Below, one piece after another: positions 8,174 through 17,742 of a stretch of 64,000 nt of DNA. Position 1 is the stretch's first letter. Each line of letters starts with the position of its first letter. The translations under genes and the position numbers were made by a program. Location of the stretch: the NCBI GenBank assembly GCA_044341025.1, contig JBIISM010000002.1, positions 62,001 through 126,000 on the forward strand, in the 5' to 3' direction. The notes under the pieces were generated by a model. It saw nothing but the letters and a program-made list of their open reading frames with translations. It had not been told where the DNA came from and searched no databases. Source of the stretch: JABMMZ01 sp044341025. Its GTDB lineage: Bacteria > Bacteroidota > Bacteroidia > NS11-12g > UBA955.

Positions 8174-8914
8174 ATGAAAATTCTTTTAATTGAAGATGAT
8201 TTATTCGCCATTGAGTATTTAGAAAAGCTTATTAATACTCATTTCCCTAATTATTTAATAGTAGGGAAGGCCCGCAGCATTAAAGAAGCATCCAAAATTT
8301 GCAATGCGGAGAGACCCGATTTGTTGATTATGGAAATTCAGTTAAAGCAAGAGTCAAGTTTTGATTTGTTTGAATATATTGATTCCTCTCAATTGAATGT
8401 TGTATTTACCAGCCGTTTGCCAGAATTTGCGTTTAAAGCCATTAAGTTTGATGCCGTTGATTATTTGCTAAAACCATATGGTTTAGAGGATTTAAAACAG
8501 GCAATCAAACGGGTTGAAGTTCGTTTGAAATTGAGTCAAATCATGCAAAACAATAAAGATTTGTTGAAGTTGGATAGGCATGCAATTGGAGGAAATAAAA
8601 TAATGGTTTACGGCAATGAAAAAATGAATCCAATAAATATTGAACATATTGTCAAAATTAAATCACAAGGGGCTTATTCAGATATTTATTTAGTAGGGAA
8701 TAAGAAAATAACCTCTTCAAAACATCTTGGCTTGTATGAGCGTTTGCTTGAAGACAAGCATTTTGTAAGAATACACGATAATTGCCTAGTCAATGCAGAG
8801 CAAGTGGTGTCATACAAACCAGGTATAAATGCAAAGGTCATATTAAAGGATGAAACGTCTGAAAGTGTTTCAAAAAGAAAGAAGCGTGACTTCTTAACCT
8901 ACTTTAGGGCTTAA
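8174..8914 (+). CDS. LytTR-family response regulator with Glu at the phosphoacceptor position
   Basis: A 246-residue regulator: CheY-like receiver (1-120) and C-terminal LytTR DNA-binding domain (about 145-245; VKIKSQGAYSDIYLV and HFVRIHDNCLVN are typical). The receiver keeps the acidic pair (E7, D8, D9), the Thr/Ser region (VVFTSR) and Lys in YLLKPY. The residue at the phosphoacceptor site is E54 (LLIMEIQL) rather than Asp, so it may be locked in an active-like state or not use phosphotransfer. No histidine kinase is adjacent. The stop overlaps that of the convergent methyltransferase by 4 bases. Confidence 0.88.
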   Translation: MKILLIEDDLFAIEYLEKLINTHFPNYLIVGKARSIKEASKICNAERPDLLIMEIQLKQESSFDLFEYIDSSQLNVVFTSRLPEFAFKAIKFDAVDYLLKPYGLEDLKQAIKRVEVRLKLSQIMQNNKDLLKLDRHAIGGNKIMVYGNEKMNPINIEHIVKIKSQGAYSDIYLVGNKKITSSKHLGLYERLLEDKHFVRIHDNCLVNAEQVVSYKPGINAKVILKDETSESVSKRKKRDFLTYFRA

Positions 8915-9642
8915 AAAATTGATAGATTGTTTCCATTGTGCTTACACAAAACAGAATAAGCATTTGGCTTGACTTTTTTATATGGACTTAAAGAAACGAT
9001 AAGGTTCTTTAACTTTTGGATTAATTTTCTTTTCAAATTGTTTTTAAATTGAAATTCAATCAATTCATCACTGGTGAACAAAAACCGCTCATCTAGAACT
9101 TCAAAGCCTTCACTTTTTAATAAAAATTTAAATAAGGCAGGGGTATAAATATTGATGTGTCCGTAATCTAAGTAGTGTTTAATTTTTTCATCTACAAAAA
9201 AACTAAAATCAATTGGCACTTCAAAGTACTGGTATTCAGATACCCTTGCTATCTCTCTCAACAATAGCCTTGGATGTTCAACATGCTCTATAACATGGCT
9301 GCAGGTTGCCAATTCAAATGATTTGTCTTCATGCGGAATATTGTAGCCATCAAATTTTTTAAGCTCCTTTAATGAGGGAAGGTTTCGGGCGTTTATGGCG
9401 GCTATTCCAGAATCAGATATTTCTAAACTGCTTAAGTTGTTTGTGAAATTGCGTTTATCCAACCAGTATAAAACTGCACCATCTCCCGAGCCAATATCTA
9501 AGGTTTTTTTTGAAGCATGCGCGGCACATAAGTCAATAATATTAGATGATTTTTGTTTTCCTCCAAGGTTTCGCCACTCGGAACTTTCATTTAAATATTG
9601 CTCATTATAAGTAGCTGAAATTTGATTGGATGCCTGACTCAT
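8911..9642 (-). CDS. Class I SAM-dependent methyltransferase
   Basis: A 243-residue protein with a Rossmann methyltransferase fold. SAM motif I is LDIGSGDGAVLYWL (about residues 48-61), and post-motif segments include ATCSHVIEHVEHP (about 112-124), characteristic of UbiE/Methyltransf_11-type enzymes. The C-terminal third is basic and specific to this protein. The substrate is unknown; a small molecule or glycan is more likely than nucleic acid, from the fold class only. It is convergent with the LytTR gene and has its own short-leader promoter. Confidence 0.8.
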   Translation of the reverse strand: MSQASNQISATYNEQYLNESSEWRNLGGKQKSSNIIDLCAAHASKKTLDIGSGDGAVLYWLDKRNFTNNLSSLEISDSGIAAINARNLPSLKELKKFDGYNIPHEDKSFELATCSHVIEHVEHPRLLLREIARVSEYQYFEVPIDFSFFVDEKIKHYLDYGHINIYTPALFKFLLKSEGFEVLDERFLFTSDELIEFQFKNNLKRKLIQKLKNLIVSLSPYKKVKPNAYSVLCKHNGNNLSIF

Positions 9643-9646
9643 AAGG

Positions 9647-9676
9647 CAAATTTAAACATTTCAATTGCAAATTCAA
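9647..9676 (-). promoter_or_regulatory. Two-box promoter of the methyltransferase gene
   Basis: Minus-strand TTG (9676-9674), 19 bases, TAAATTTG (9654-9647). The -7 box ends 4 bases before the ATG at 9642, so the mRNA would be leaderless or nearly so. Confidence 0.6.
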
Positions 9677-9714
9677 TTTTTTGTTGATTCATAGGGATTA
9701 TGTGCGATGAGAAA

Positions 9715-10479
9715 TCAATAATTTACCAAATATTGTCCTTTTGCATCAATTCTCAAATGAGGTGGGTTTCTCATAAGTTCAAAATAATTGTAACCTTCTT
9801 GGAGGTTTTTCCAAAATGCAATTCTTGATGGGTCAAAATTGTAATATGATTTTAAATATTGCCAATTGCTTGCATCCATTTTACAGGGATAAATATGTAT
9901 GGGAATATGGTAATTGGTATCTCTATTGTTTTGGGCTTGAACATTGCACCAATAGAGCTCTTTGATTATTTGGTCATTCATCGGCAAACAACCAATGGTT
10001 ACGCTGTCTCCATGCACGAATATTTGCCCCCCATAATTTCCTTTTTTACCAAGAATACTATCGCTTTTATTGGGGTAAGATACTTTGTAAGAAAGATAAA
10101 AACTGCTGTATGGATTGTATTGGTTAATGTGGTAATATCCTTCAGGAACTTGATAGTCTCCTTCATAACGCTTCGGACCTAAGGCGCCAGAAAGTGCCAT
10201 TATGTTGTAGGTTTTAATCAGTTTATAGCGGTGTTGAAGGCTATCAGCGCCCCATAATTCCATAATGCGCTCCTTTTTAAAGACCCTCCAGTAAATAAAT
10301 TTTGGTGGGTATTGTAAATTGGCTGATGTAAAAGCTTGTTTTAGCGCATCATCACTGCTAAGTCTTGCATTCCAAACCCTTTGATTGCCAAGTTGTTTTT
10401 CAGTGTATATTTGAGGCTGAGCCCATGAAAGGGTAGCGAATAGACTAAAAAAAAGAAATATAAGTTGGCGCAAATACAT
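9715..10479 (-). CDS. Exported L,D-transpeptidase (YkuD) family protein
   Basis: A 254-residue protein with an N-terminal signal peptide (LIFLFFSLFATLSWAQ). The YkuD catalytic signature is present as GGQIFVHGDSVTIGCLPM, with Cys164 as nucleophile and the upstream HG conserved. YkuD enzymes form 3-3 peptidoglycan crosslinks or attach proteins to peptidoglycan in the periplasm. LMALSGALGPKRYEGDYQVPEGYYHI-like sequence (near residue 95) is the usual start of the domain. It begins 5 bases after the pyruvate kinase stop, so it is probably the last gene of that operon. Confidence 0.8.
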   Translation of the reverse strand: MYLRQLIFLFFSLFATLSWAQPQIYTEKQLGNQRVWNARLSSDDALKQAFTSANLQYPPKFIYWRVFKKERIMELWGADSLQHRYKLIKTYNIMALSGALGPKRYEGDYQVPEGYYHINQYNPYSSFYLSYKVSYPNKSDSILGKKGNYGGQIFVHGDSVTIGCLPMNDQIIKELYWCNVQAQNNRDTNYHIPIHIYPCKMDASNWQYLKSYYNFDPSRIAFWKNLQEGYNYFELMRNPPHLRIDAKGQYLVNY

Positions 10480-10484
10480 TCGTC

Positions 10485-11918
10485 TTACTCAACCACTGAT
10501 ATCTTAATGCTATTTGCCATTGACTTTTGTTTGATGGGCATACTTGCAGTGTGTATTACGATATCGTCTTTTTTAACTAAGCCATTTGATTGAAGAACCT
10601 CTATTACATCAGTAAATGTTTGATCGGTGCTTTCATATTTGTCATAATAAAACCCTCTAACACCCCAAACCAAACTCATCGATTTTAATAACGGTTTGTT
10701 GTTGGTGAAGATATAAATTTCAGCCCTTGGTCTATAAGATGATATTTCAAGTGCAGAGTATCCAGATCTTGTCATACCAACAATAGATTTGGCTTTTAAG
10801 TGGTCACTCATTCTTACAGCAGTAAAACAAATTTCATCTGAAATAAAGGTCTCACTTTGAGAAGTAGGCTTTGCACCTTTGTAATATACTCTTCTGTCTT
10901 TCTCAACGTCTTTTATGATTTTTTCCATTGTTTCCACGACCTTAATGGCATGCTCACCAACACTGGTTTCGGCGCTCAACATTACAGCATCTGCTCCATC
11001 AATCACAGCATTGGCAACATCACTAACTTCTGCCCTAGTAGGGGTTGGATTTACAATCATTGACTCCATCATTTGTGTTGCTACGATAACAGGCTTTGCT
11101 GCTTTCATGCATTTTTCAATGATGTTTTTTTGTATGATTGGTAAATCTTGTAAAGGCATTTCAACCCCTAGGTCACCTCTTGCAACCATTATACCATCTG
11201 TAACTTCGATGATTTCATCAATATTAGCCACAGCCTCAGGTTTTTCAATCTTAGCAATTACTTTTGCCTCTTTCCCTGCCGCGGCAATCCTGGCTTTTAA
11301 ATCTACGATATCTTCGGCCTTTCTTACAAAAGACAAGCCAATCCATTCAATGTCATTTTCTAATCCAAACTGCAAATCGATGATATCTTTTTCGGTCAAA
11401 CTGGGAAATGAAACATCCGTGTGTGGCAAATTGAAACCTTTTTTAGACTTCAAAAGACCGCCAGTTACAACACTTGCTTCTACATCGGTTCCATTTAAAA
11501 TCCTTTCGATTTTCAATTCAATTTTACCGTCATCAATTAGAATCAATTCTCCAGGCTTAACATCATTGGCTAAATCCACATAGCGAATGCAGATTTTTTC
11601 CGCATTTCCAATCATTTCATTAGAAGTGAGCGTTAGCATTTGCCCTTTGGTAATTTCTATAGCGTCGTTTTCGATAAGGCCGATACGCAATTTTGGACCC
11701 TGTAAATCCTGGAGAATACAAACATCAGAATTTAATTCTTCGTTAATGCTTCTAATGTGTTTTATCACTTCCAAATGGTCAGCGTGCGTGCCGTGGGATG
11801 AATTAATTCTGCAAACATCAACGCCTGCAAGGATAATATTCTTTAACATTTCTCTAGAACAAGTTGCTGGGCCTATGGTAGCTACAATTTTTGTTCGATT
11901 AAAATTCGATCTATACAT
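10485..11918 (-). CDS. pyk: Pyruvate kinase
   Basis: Last step of glycolysis: phosphoenolpyruvate and ADP to pyruvate and ATP. From the chosen ATG it has 477 residues. NRTKIVATIGPA opens the TIM barrel, the active-site block is VIAKIEKPEAVANIDEII (catalytic Lys), MVARGDLGVEMP follows, and the C-terminal regulatory domain ends in the KISVVE tail. A TTG four codons upstream is also in frame, but the ATG at 11918 fits the family start better and overlaps the preceding gene by only 8 bases. Order: IPExxxVDY-like protein, pyk, L,D-transpeptidase. Confidence 0.95.
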   Translation of the reverse strand: MYRSNFNRTKIVATIGPATCSREMLKNIILAGVDVCRINSSHGTHADHLEVIKHIRSINEELNSDVCILQDLQGPKLRIGLIENDAIEITKGQMLTLTSNEMIGNAEKICIRYVDLANDVKPGELILIDDGKIELKIERILNGTDVEASVVTGGLLKSKKGFNLPHTDVSFPSLTEKDIIDLQFGLENDIEWIGLSFVRKAEDIVDLKARIAAAGKEAKVIAKIEKPEAVANIDEIIEVTDGIMVARGDLGVEMPLQDLPIIQKNIIEKCMKAAKPVIVATQMMESMIVNPTPTRAEVSDVANAVIDGADAVMLSAETSVGEHAIKVVETMEKIIKDVEKDRRVYYKGAKPTSQSETFISDEICFTAVRMSDHLKAKSIVGMTRSGYSALEISSYRPRAEIYIFTNNKPLLKSMSLVWGVRGFYYDKYESTDQTFTDVIEVLQSNGLVKKDDIVIHTASMPIKQKSMANSIKISVVE

Positions 11919-12366
11919 AAAAGTCTTCAATAAATAATTTGTTGTTAAGTATGTTGTTGTAAAAGGGTGTTTTTTTTGGGATTAAATCAAAATTAAACTC
12001 AAAAATATTTTCAATGTCTGAATTTTGTTTAATTGCTTCTATAGCGCGCTCGAAATAATTGTAAATGTCATCGCCATTGCAAATCAGAAAAAAATCAAAT
12101 AAGGGTTTACTTTGAAAAAAGTATGCGTTGGTGCCTTTGTTTCTTATCAGGTGCCAACTAAGTTCAACGTCTTCAAAGGGGTAATAATAATGCCGATGCT
12201 TACTCATTAAATTTTCGACTCCAGCCTTTTCCCAGTCTATATTAAGGGCTAAATTCATGCCGAAACTATTGTTAATGTGCCAAGCTAAAGTATAATCTGG
12301 CAAAACCGTTTTAATGCCGGCAATCTTCGGGTAGGTATAGGAGATGTCAAAATCGATTTTGTCCAT
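11911..12366 (-). CDS. IPExxxVDY-like family protein of unknown function
   Basis: A 151-residue protein resembling the Bacteroidota IPExxxVDY family. It has the N-terminal DYTLAWHINNSFGMNLAL segment and a C-terminal KPLFDFFLICNGDD stretch where relatives carry IPExxxVDYLL. The eponymous motif is therefore degenerate (KP for IPE, DFF for VDY). In this phylum the family often sits directly upstream of pyruvate kinase, as here with an 8-base overlap. No function is known. A TATATTTG box at 12380-12387 lies 13 bases before the ATG. Confidence 0.7.
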   Translation of the reverse strand: MDKIDFDISYTYPKIAGIKTVLPDYTLAWHINNSFGMNLALNIDWEKAGVENLMSKHRHYYYPFEDVELSWHLIRNKGTNAYFFQSKPLFDFFLICNGDDIYNYFERAIEAIKQNSDIENIFEFNFDLIPKKTPFYNNILNNKLFIEDFYV

Positions 12367-12379
12367 GATTCAAGCCATG

Positions 12380-12387
12380 CAAATATA
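12380..12387 (-). promoter_or_regulatory. -7 box of the IPExxxVDY-pyk-transpeptidase operon
   Basis: Minus-strand TATATTTG fits TANNTTTG, 13 bases before the ATG at 12366. A correctly spaced -33 TTG is not seen. Confidence 0.4.
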
Positions 12388-12435
12388 GACAAATCAAAAC
12401 CAAATAGTTTTTAATATTTGTTAAGAAATAGATAA

Positions 12436-13515
12436 TTATTTTATTTCTAAGACGCGGTTTACAGCATTTAAAACTTTTGCAGGTGCAAGATCTTTCATGC
12501 AAGAAGCACCAAGTTTACAAGAACCTCTGTAAAAGCACTCACAGGCTTTGTCAGGCATTACAATTTCTCCTTTGCCGAATAAGTCAAATTCATTAGGATT
12601 GAAAATATTGTTCATCAAAACAATTTTCTTTTGGAGCCCGAGTGTTAGGTGCATACCCATGGTAACTTGGGTAACGATTAAATCACATTGATCGATTAAG
12701 TTAATGAACTGTGAAAGAGAAAAATAGCCTAAATATTTTGCACTGCTGGCCGCTTGAATATTTTTATTTCTATTGTCTTCCTGCTCGCCGCCGAGAAGCA
12801 CAACTTCAAACCCTTGGGCAATCAATGATTTTGCCAATTCAGCAAAATAGGTTTCTGGCCATAAGCGGGTAGTCCAGCGGTCGCCACATCCGGTATTCAA
12901 TCCGATGATTGTCTTGTTGCGGTCTAATTGAGGCCATTCATAACCTTTGTTGCTGTGGTTGTCTAGAAGATAGGGCTCTCCGTCATAAACCAAACCACAC
13001 ATGGCGTAAATTTCAGTGCAATAGTTCAATGTATTGGCTTGGCTAACATCGTCAAACAAACCAGTTTGGTATTTGTGAAAAGCAAGGTCGTTTATGGGCT
13101 GAGAAACATTGTCTTTCAATGTGTAGCCATATTTTTCTTTGGCTTTAACAACCGATAAAAGGGCTGACGCTTCTTTTTCTTTGTCAAGATTTATGGCAAT
13201 GTCAAATTCAGCATTTTGTAAATAAAGAGCTGATGCGTAATCGAATTTTAATATTTCATCTATTTTACCAGCTGGCAAAATAGCTGGGGTCATTGTTAGC
13301 CAGGTGATTTTACAATTTGGATAACGTTTTTTGTAGGTGCTGATTAGAGGTGTTGTTCTTATAACATCACCAATTGCGCCCAGTTTAATAATTAAAATGC
13401 GTTTGCTTATCTGCGCATAGGCAGGGCAATTCTTGCAATGGTATCCGTTTTCTTTATGCGGAGCACAAGGCAAATCGCCTTTAAAATGTAAACAATCTGA
13501 ATGGTAGATTTCCAT
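12436..13515 (-). CDS. Glycosyltransferase family 9 (heptosyltransferase-like)
   Basis: A 359-residue GT9 protein of the ADP-heptose:LPS heptosyltransferase type. ILIIKLGAIGDVIRTTPLI (about residues 37-55) is the family opening, GLNTGCGDRWTTRLWP lies near the donor site, and VTQVTMGMHLTLGLQKKIV is the C-terminal nucleotide-sugar region. It begins with a cysteine cluster (C8, C18, C27, C30) that could bind a metal. The frame continues 17 codons upstream only to a TTG; the ATG at 13515 starts right at the conserved cluster. It probably builds LPS or other surface glycan at the inner membrane. It stands alone. Confidence 0.85.
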   Translation of the reverse strand: MEIYHSDCLHFKGDLPCAPHKENGYHCKNCPAYAQISKRILIIKLGAIGDVIRTTPLISTYKKRYPNCKITWLTMTPAILPAGKIDEILKFDYASALYLQNAEFDIAINLDKEKEASALLSVVKAKEKYGYTLKDNVSQPINDLAFHKYQTGLFDDVSQANTLNYCTEIYAMCGLVYDGEPYLLDNHSNKGYEWPQLDRNKTIIGLNTGCGDRWTTRLWPETYFAELAKSLIAQGFEVVLLGGEQEDNRNKNIQAASSAKYLGYFSLSQFINLIDQCDLIVTQVTMGMHLTLGLQKKIVLMNNIFNPNEFDLFGKGEIVMPDKACECFYRGSCKLGASCMKDLAPAKVLNAVNRVLEIK

Positions 13516-13685
13516 GTCGTAATAGGTGCAAAATAATAGTTTTTGAGACGAAATAAAAAATCGCAAGGTAATTCGGTCGAAAAAAAGCCATTTTTCTCTC
13601 TAAAAAGAAACCTTTTGGCTTTAACTGCGTCTAATCATACAATAAGTTGTACGATTTTTGTTTAATTTTGTATATTAGTTTGTAA

Positions 13686-16600
13686 ATGTTTAGAAATAGA
13701 ATTTTCTATAGTTTAATTGTGGTTTTGTCACTATTGTTTGCTAAAAGCGCAAATGCAACCCATCTGGTAGGTGGATTTATAAGCTATGAATACGTTGGAA
13801 CATCGAGTTTCGGGGCTAGATACACAATTACCATAACATCCTACAGAGACTGTAAGCCTGGGTCAATTCCATTTGAACCAAACATTGATGTTTGTGTTTT
13901 CCAAATTAGTGACAATCGATTGTATAAATCATATAATTTTGTTAGACAAAGTGTTGGTAAAGTTAAGCCTATAGGAAGAACTGATTGTCCTGAAGCTACT
14001 CAAGTTTGTTTGGAAAAGGCAGTATATCAAAGGCAAATTGACTTGCCAACAAGTGCATTTGGTTATTTTGTTAAATGGGAAGTTTGTTGTAGAAACACAC
14101 AAGTTAATTTGCGAGATGGGCAAGGTGGAACGCCCTATATTGGTCAGACTTATCAAACGATCATTCCTCCAACAAATGTAAAAAATAGCACAGCTTTTTT
14201 TACTGAAACACCAGTGCCTTTTATTTGCATAAATGACACCACAGAATTAAATAATTACGCGGTTGATCCAGATGGAGATTCTCTGGTTTACAAGCTAGCT
14301 ACGCCATGGGACGGAGCCTCCTCGGCGACAAATTACCCTGGATGCGGGCCTGTTTATTCTCCTCCCGTGCCTATTGATCCTGCCGATTATCAGCTTGGTT
14401 ATAATGGCAATATTCCATTCGGTGCTAGCGGGCTATGTAAGATTAATCCATCAAATGGGGTAGCTACGGTTTTTGCACAACAGGTTGGGAATTATGCTGT
14501 AGCAATCGATTTGTATGAGTACCGTAATGGTGTGCAATTAAGTGTCACGCGCTTGGATTTACAAATATTGGTGATTAATTGTGGCATAAATACAAAACCC
14601 AGCATTTCCACTACCTCCAAAAAATACACAATTTTTGCTGGCGATAAGCTTTGTTTTAATGTCACAGGAAAGGACAAAGACAATCAGAATTTATCTTTGG
14701 ATGGTTTTGGTGATTTGTTAACTGGTGCAAATGGTTTTGTTGGCAATAGGGCAACATTTGCCTCCGCTTCAGGTAATAGTTCGGTTTCTTCTCAGTTTTG
14801 TTGGCAAACCTCTTGCAACCAAGCCCGCAACACACCATATATATTCACAGCAAGAGTGATTGACGATGGTTGCCCATCAAAATACAACTTAGTTAACATT
14901 GAAATAAAGGTAAAGCCTTTTACTGGGAAAGCAACACTTACAGGTCCAAATACCGCATGTGAAGGGGCGAAAGGATTGGTTTACAATATTTCAACAAGTG
15001 CAGATTCATTGCCTGAATTAGCTGGGATAACTCATCAAGTTGTAATTACAAATGGTGTTCTAGTATCTCAAAGTCTGAACCAAATAGTGGTTAATTGGAA
15101 TCGAGGTATAGCGCAAGGTGAAATAACTATTCGGGCCGTTTCTAAATTTGGCTGTCTAGGGGCTCCTTTTACCTATAAAGTTAATCTTGTGCCATCACCG
15201 GCAAAGCCAATTGTAAAAAATATAGATACAGTTTGCGAAAATTCAAGTGTAAATTATAGCACTGTTCTGACCAATGGATATACTTACCAATGGATTGTGC
15301 TTAATGGAAGTATTTTTGGCTCAAGCAACGGCAATTCTGTTTCAGTAGTTTGGGGAGCACCCGGCAAGGCCGCTGCTTATTTGGTTCAATTCAATCAAAA
15401 TGGATGTCCAAGTGATACATCTGTGATTGATGTGTGGATTTCAAAGCCAGCAGTTCCGAGTATACAAGGTAAACAATCTATTTGTCCCAATGCAAAAGGC
15501 TTAATTTACACAGTAACAACAGCGTCAAATGGAAGTTCATTCAAGTGGTTTGTTTCAGGTGGGTCAATCGTTGGAAGTTCAAACAGTAATTCCATCACAA
15601 TAAATTGGGGTAACCCCGGACTTGGATATGTGAAAGTTATTGAAACCAACCGTTTTGGATGTCCTAGCGACACCGGATACTACCCTGTTTCAAAATCATA
15701 TAACTTAAATGCCGAGTTTATTCAAGGCGACACGGATGTTTGTGAATATACAAAGGCCCAAATATTTACGGTAATTTATGCGCCTAATACAACATACAAT
15801 TGGACGGTTGCAGGCGGGACATTGATTAGCGGACAGGGAACGAATTCAATTCAAGTAGATTGGGGAATTAGTGGACTTGGTTCAATTGGAATGTATCAGA
15901 CCAGTTATGATTCTGTTAATCAAAAGGCGTGCGTGAGTAATTTAGTGAGTCGTGCTGTTAACATTAGAGCTTACCCCACAGCTAATGCAATCAATGGGGT
16001 TTTAGAAGTCTGTCAATATATTAAGCCAGGAGTATATTCTGTTAATGGATTGCTTGATTCAAAGTATATATGGATGGTAAACGGTGATACCAGTAATATC
16101 AAAGGCCAGGGAACAAATTCGATTTTATTTAATTATAATACAGAAGGTACTTTTAACTTTGAAGTTGTTGAAACCAGCGCCTATGGATGTTCTGGTCCCA
16201 ATATTAAGATTACCGTTGTTGTTCATCCAAAACCTCGGACCAGTCCAATATTAGGTGATAGCATTATATGTTCACCTAATTTGTTGAACTACAATTATTC
16301 GGTGACAGGGTTCAATACTTCAAATTTTTATTGGGCAGTAAACGGAGGTATACCAAACGCAATTAATAATTTACCAAGCATCGGAATTGATTGGAGTGGC
16401 CAACAATACAATAAACTAAAAGTGGTAGAAGTCTCAGACTTTGGCTGTGTAGGGGATACCATACGCTTGGATGTGTTTTATGACAATCCATACTTGTATT
16501 TAAATTATATTACAGTAAATCCGCCGCCTAGAGCAGATGATGGTGTCGATGTTTATTGGTCATTGCGCAATGCGCCAAAATACAATAACCAATTCTTTAT

Positions 16601-17315
16601 TGAAAAGAGGGCAGCAGGATCAGCGGGTATTTTCAATACTGTTGGGACAGTTAATGGAAGTGCCGTGACTTTTAATGATTTCAATACCATGAACGATTCC
16701 AATGCATGGGAATACCGAGTGAAAGGATTTGATTTATGCGGAAAGCCATTTTACACCTCTGTGCACACCAATATATTATTGAAAGGTCAGAAGTTGGGCG
16801 GATACGATATCAGCATGAAGTATACGCCTTATTTAGGGTGGGGTTCAAGCACAATTAAGTACGATTTATACCGCTATCTAAAAAACACAGGTCAATACGA
16901 ATTGTTTGAGCCTAATATGAATACATTTAATCTGTCTTATTCAAATGGCTTGGAATATTACACCCAATGTTATAGAGTAAAAGGCACCAAATTAGGAACC
17001 GATACAGTTACATGGAGCAATGAAGTTTGTTTCAATTTTGATCCAGTTATTTTTATACCCAATGCATTTTCTCCAAATGACGACGATTTCAACGATGCTT
17101 TTGCGGTAAAAGGTGGAGCATTGAAATCTGTAGAGTTATTCATTTATAACAGATGGGGGGAGAATTTATTCGTTGGAAAAAGCATCAACGATACCTGGGA
17201 TGGTACCTATATGGGTAAGCCGCAGGCACAAGACGTTTATATGTACTATTGTTATTATTACGGATTTGATGGCCGTAAATATTCAACAAAGGGTACTATT
17301 ACGCTATTGCGTTAG
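13686..17315 (+). CDS. Large type-B T9SS secreted protein with PKD-like repeats
   Basis: A 1209-residue cell-surface or secreted protein. The signal peptide is at 1-25 (LIVVLSLLFAKSANA). The N-terminal about 400 residues are Cys-rich and follow the pattern of the Bacteroidota proteins that begin ATHLVGGxIxYxY. Six PKD-like repeats of about 85-95 residues start near 421, 515, 599, 685, 775 and 861, each with a VCE/ICP opening and a NSIxVxWG core. The C-terminus (about 1120-1209; NAFSPNDDDFNDAF, YNRWGE, DTWDG) is a gliding-motility-associated type B sorting domain. Likely an adhesin or structural surface protein. TAATTTTG at 13663-13670 is a possible -7 box. Confidence 0.9.
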   Translation: MFRNRIFYSLIVVLSLLFAKSANATHLVGGFISYEYVGTSSFGARYTITITSYRDCKPGSIPFEPNIDVCVFQISDNRLYKSYNFVRQSVGKVKPIGRTDCPEATQVCLEKAVYQRQIDLPTSAFGYFVKWEVCCRNTQVNLRDGQGGTPYIGQTYQTIIPPTNVKNSTAFFTETPVPFICINDTTELNNYAVDPDGDSLVYKLATPWDGASSATNYPGCGPVYSPPVPIDPADYQLGYNGNIPFGASGLCKINPSNGVATVFAQQVGNYAVAIDLYEYRNGVQLSVTRLDLQILVINCGINTKPSISTTSKKYTIFAGDKLCFNVTGKDKDNQNLSLDGFGDLLTGANGFVGNRATFASASGNSSVSSQFCWQTSCNQARNTPYIFTARVIDDGCPSKYNLVNIEIKVKPFTGKATLTGPNTACEGAKGLVYNISTSADSLPELAGITHQVVITNGVLVSQSLNQIVVNWNRGIAQGEITIRAVSKFGCLGAPFTYKVNLVPSPAKPIVKNIDTVCENSSVNYSTVLTNGYTYQWIVLNGSIFGSSNGNSVSVVWGAPGKAAAYLVQFNQNGCPSDTSVIDVWISKPAVPSIQGKQSICPNAKGLIYTVTTASNGSSFKWFVSGGSIVGSSNSNSITINWGNPGLGYVKVIETNRFGCPSDTGYYPVSKSYNLNAEFIQGDTDVCEYTKAQIFTVIYAPNTTYNWTVAGGTLISGQGTNSIQVDWGISGLGSIGMYQTSYDSVNQKACVSNLVSRAVNIRAYPTANAINGVLEVCQYIKPGVYSVNGLLDSKYIWMVNGDTSNIKGQGTNSILFNYNTEGTFNFEVVETSAYGCSGPNIKITVVVHPKPRTSPILGDSIICSPNLLNYNYSVTGFNTSNFYWAVNGGIPNAINNLPSIGIDWSGQQYNKLKVVEVSDFGCVGDTIRLDVFYDNPYLYLNYITVNPPPRADDGVDVYWSLRNAPKYNNQFFIEKRAAGSAGIFNTVGTVNGSAVTFNDFNTMNDSNAWEYRVKGFDLCGKPFYTSVHTNILLKGQKLGGYDISMKYTPYLGWGSSTIKYDLYRYLKNTGQYELFEPNMNTFNLSYSNGLEYYTQCYRVKGTKLGTDTVTWSNEVCFNFDPVIFIPNAFSPNDDDFNDAFAVKGGALKSVELFIYNRWGENLFVGKSINDTWDGTYMGKPQAQDVYMYYCYYYGFDGRKYSTKGTITLLR

Positions 17316-17394
17316 GTCTTTAATGACTGATAAAATTCAGTAATTTTTATTTCCAATTTTGTGGGATTTTTTTACGAGATTTGCTGCATAGATT

Positions 17395-17742
17395 ATGGCA
17401 ATAATTATAACCGACGATTGTATTAACTGTGGGGCTTGCGAGCCCGAATGTCCTAACAATGCTATTTATGAAAGTGGTGTTGAATGGAGAATAAAAGACG
17501 GCACCAGCGTTGAAGGCACCTATAAATTAAATGATGGTTCTTCTGTTGATGTTGACCATAAATTTGCACCAGTAAGCAGTGAAGTCTATTACATTGTTCC
17601 TGATAAATGCACTGAGTGTATGGGCTTTCATGAAGAGCCACAATGCGCAGCTGTTTGTCCAGTAGATTGCTGCATACCTGATCCTGACCGAGTTGAAGCC
17701 GAAGAAGTTTTACTTGACAGAAAGTCTAGATTGCATATATAA
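17395..17742 (+). CDS. 4Fe-4S dicluster ferredoxin
   Basis: A 115-residue ferredoxin with two cysteine sets: CINCGACEPECP (residues about 9-20) and a second set CTECMGFHEEPQC with CPVDCC (about 75-100). The 9-residue spacing within the second set and the long insert between clusters are like the FdxA/Allochromatium-type 2[4Fe-4S] ferredoxins. Small soluble electron carrier; partner not indicated by context. Its TAA shares a base with the next ATG (TAATG), so it is coupled to an NlpC/P60 peptidase. Confidence 0.92.
   Translation: MAIIITDDCINCGACEPECPNNAIYESGVEWRIKDGTSVEGTYKLNDGSSVDVDHKFAPVSSEVYYIVPDKCTECMGFHEEPQCAAVCPVDCCIPDPDRVEAEEVLLDRKSRLHI

Noticed and set aside
14950..16480. Repeats in the 1209-residue protein as a DNA-level tandem repeat
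   Set aside because: They are diverged PKD-like protein domains; the nucleotide sequences are not near-identical.
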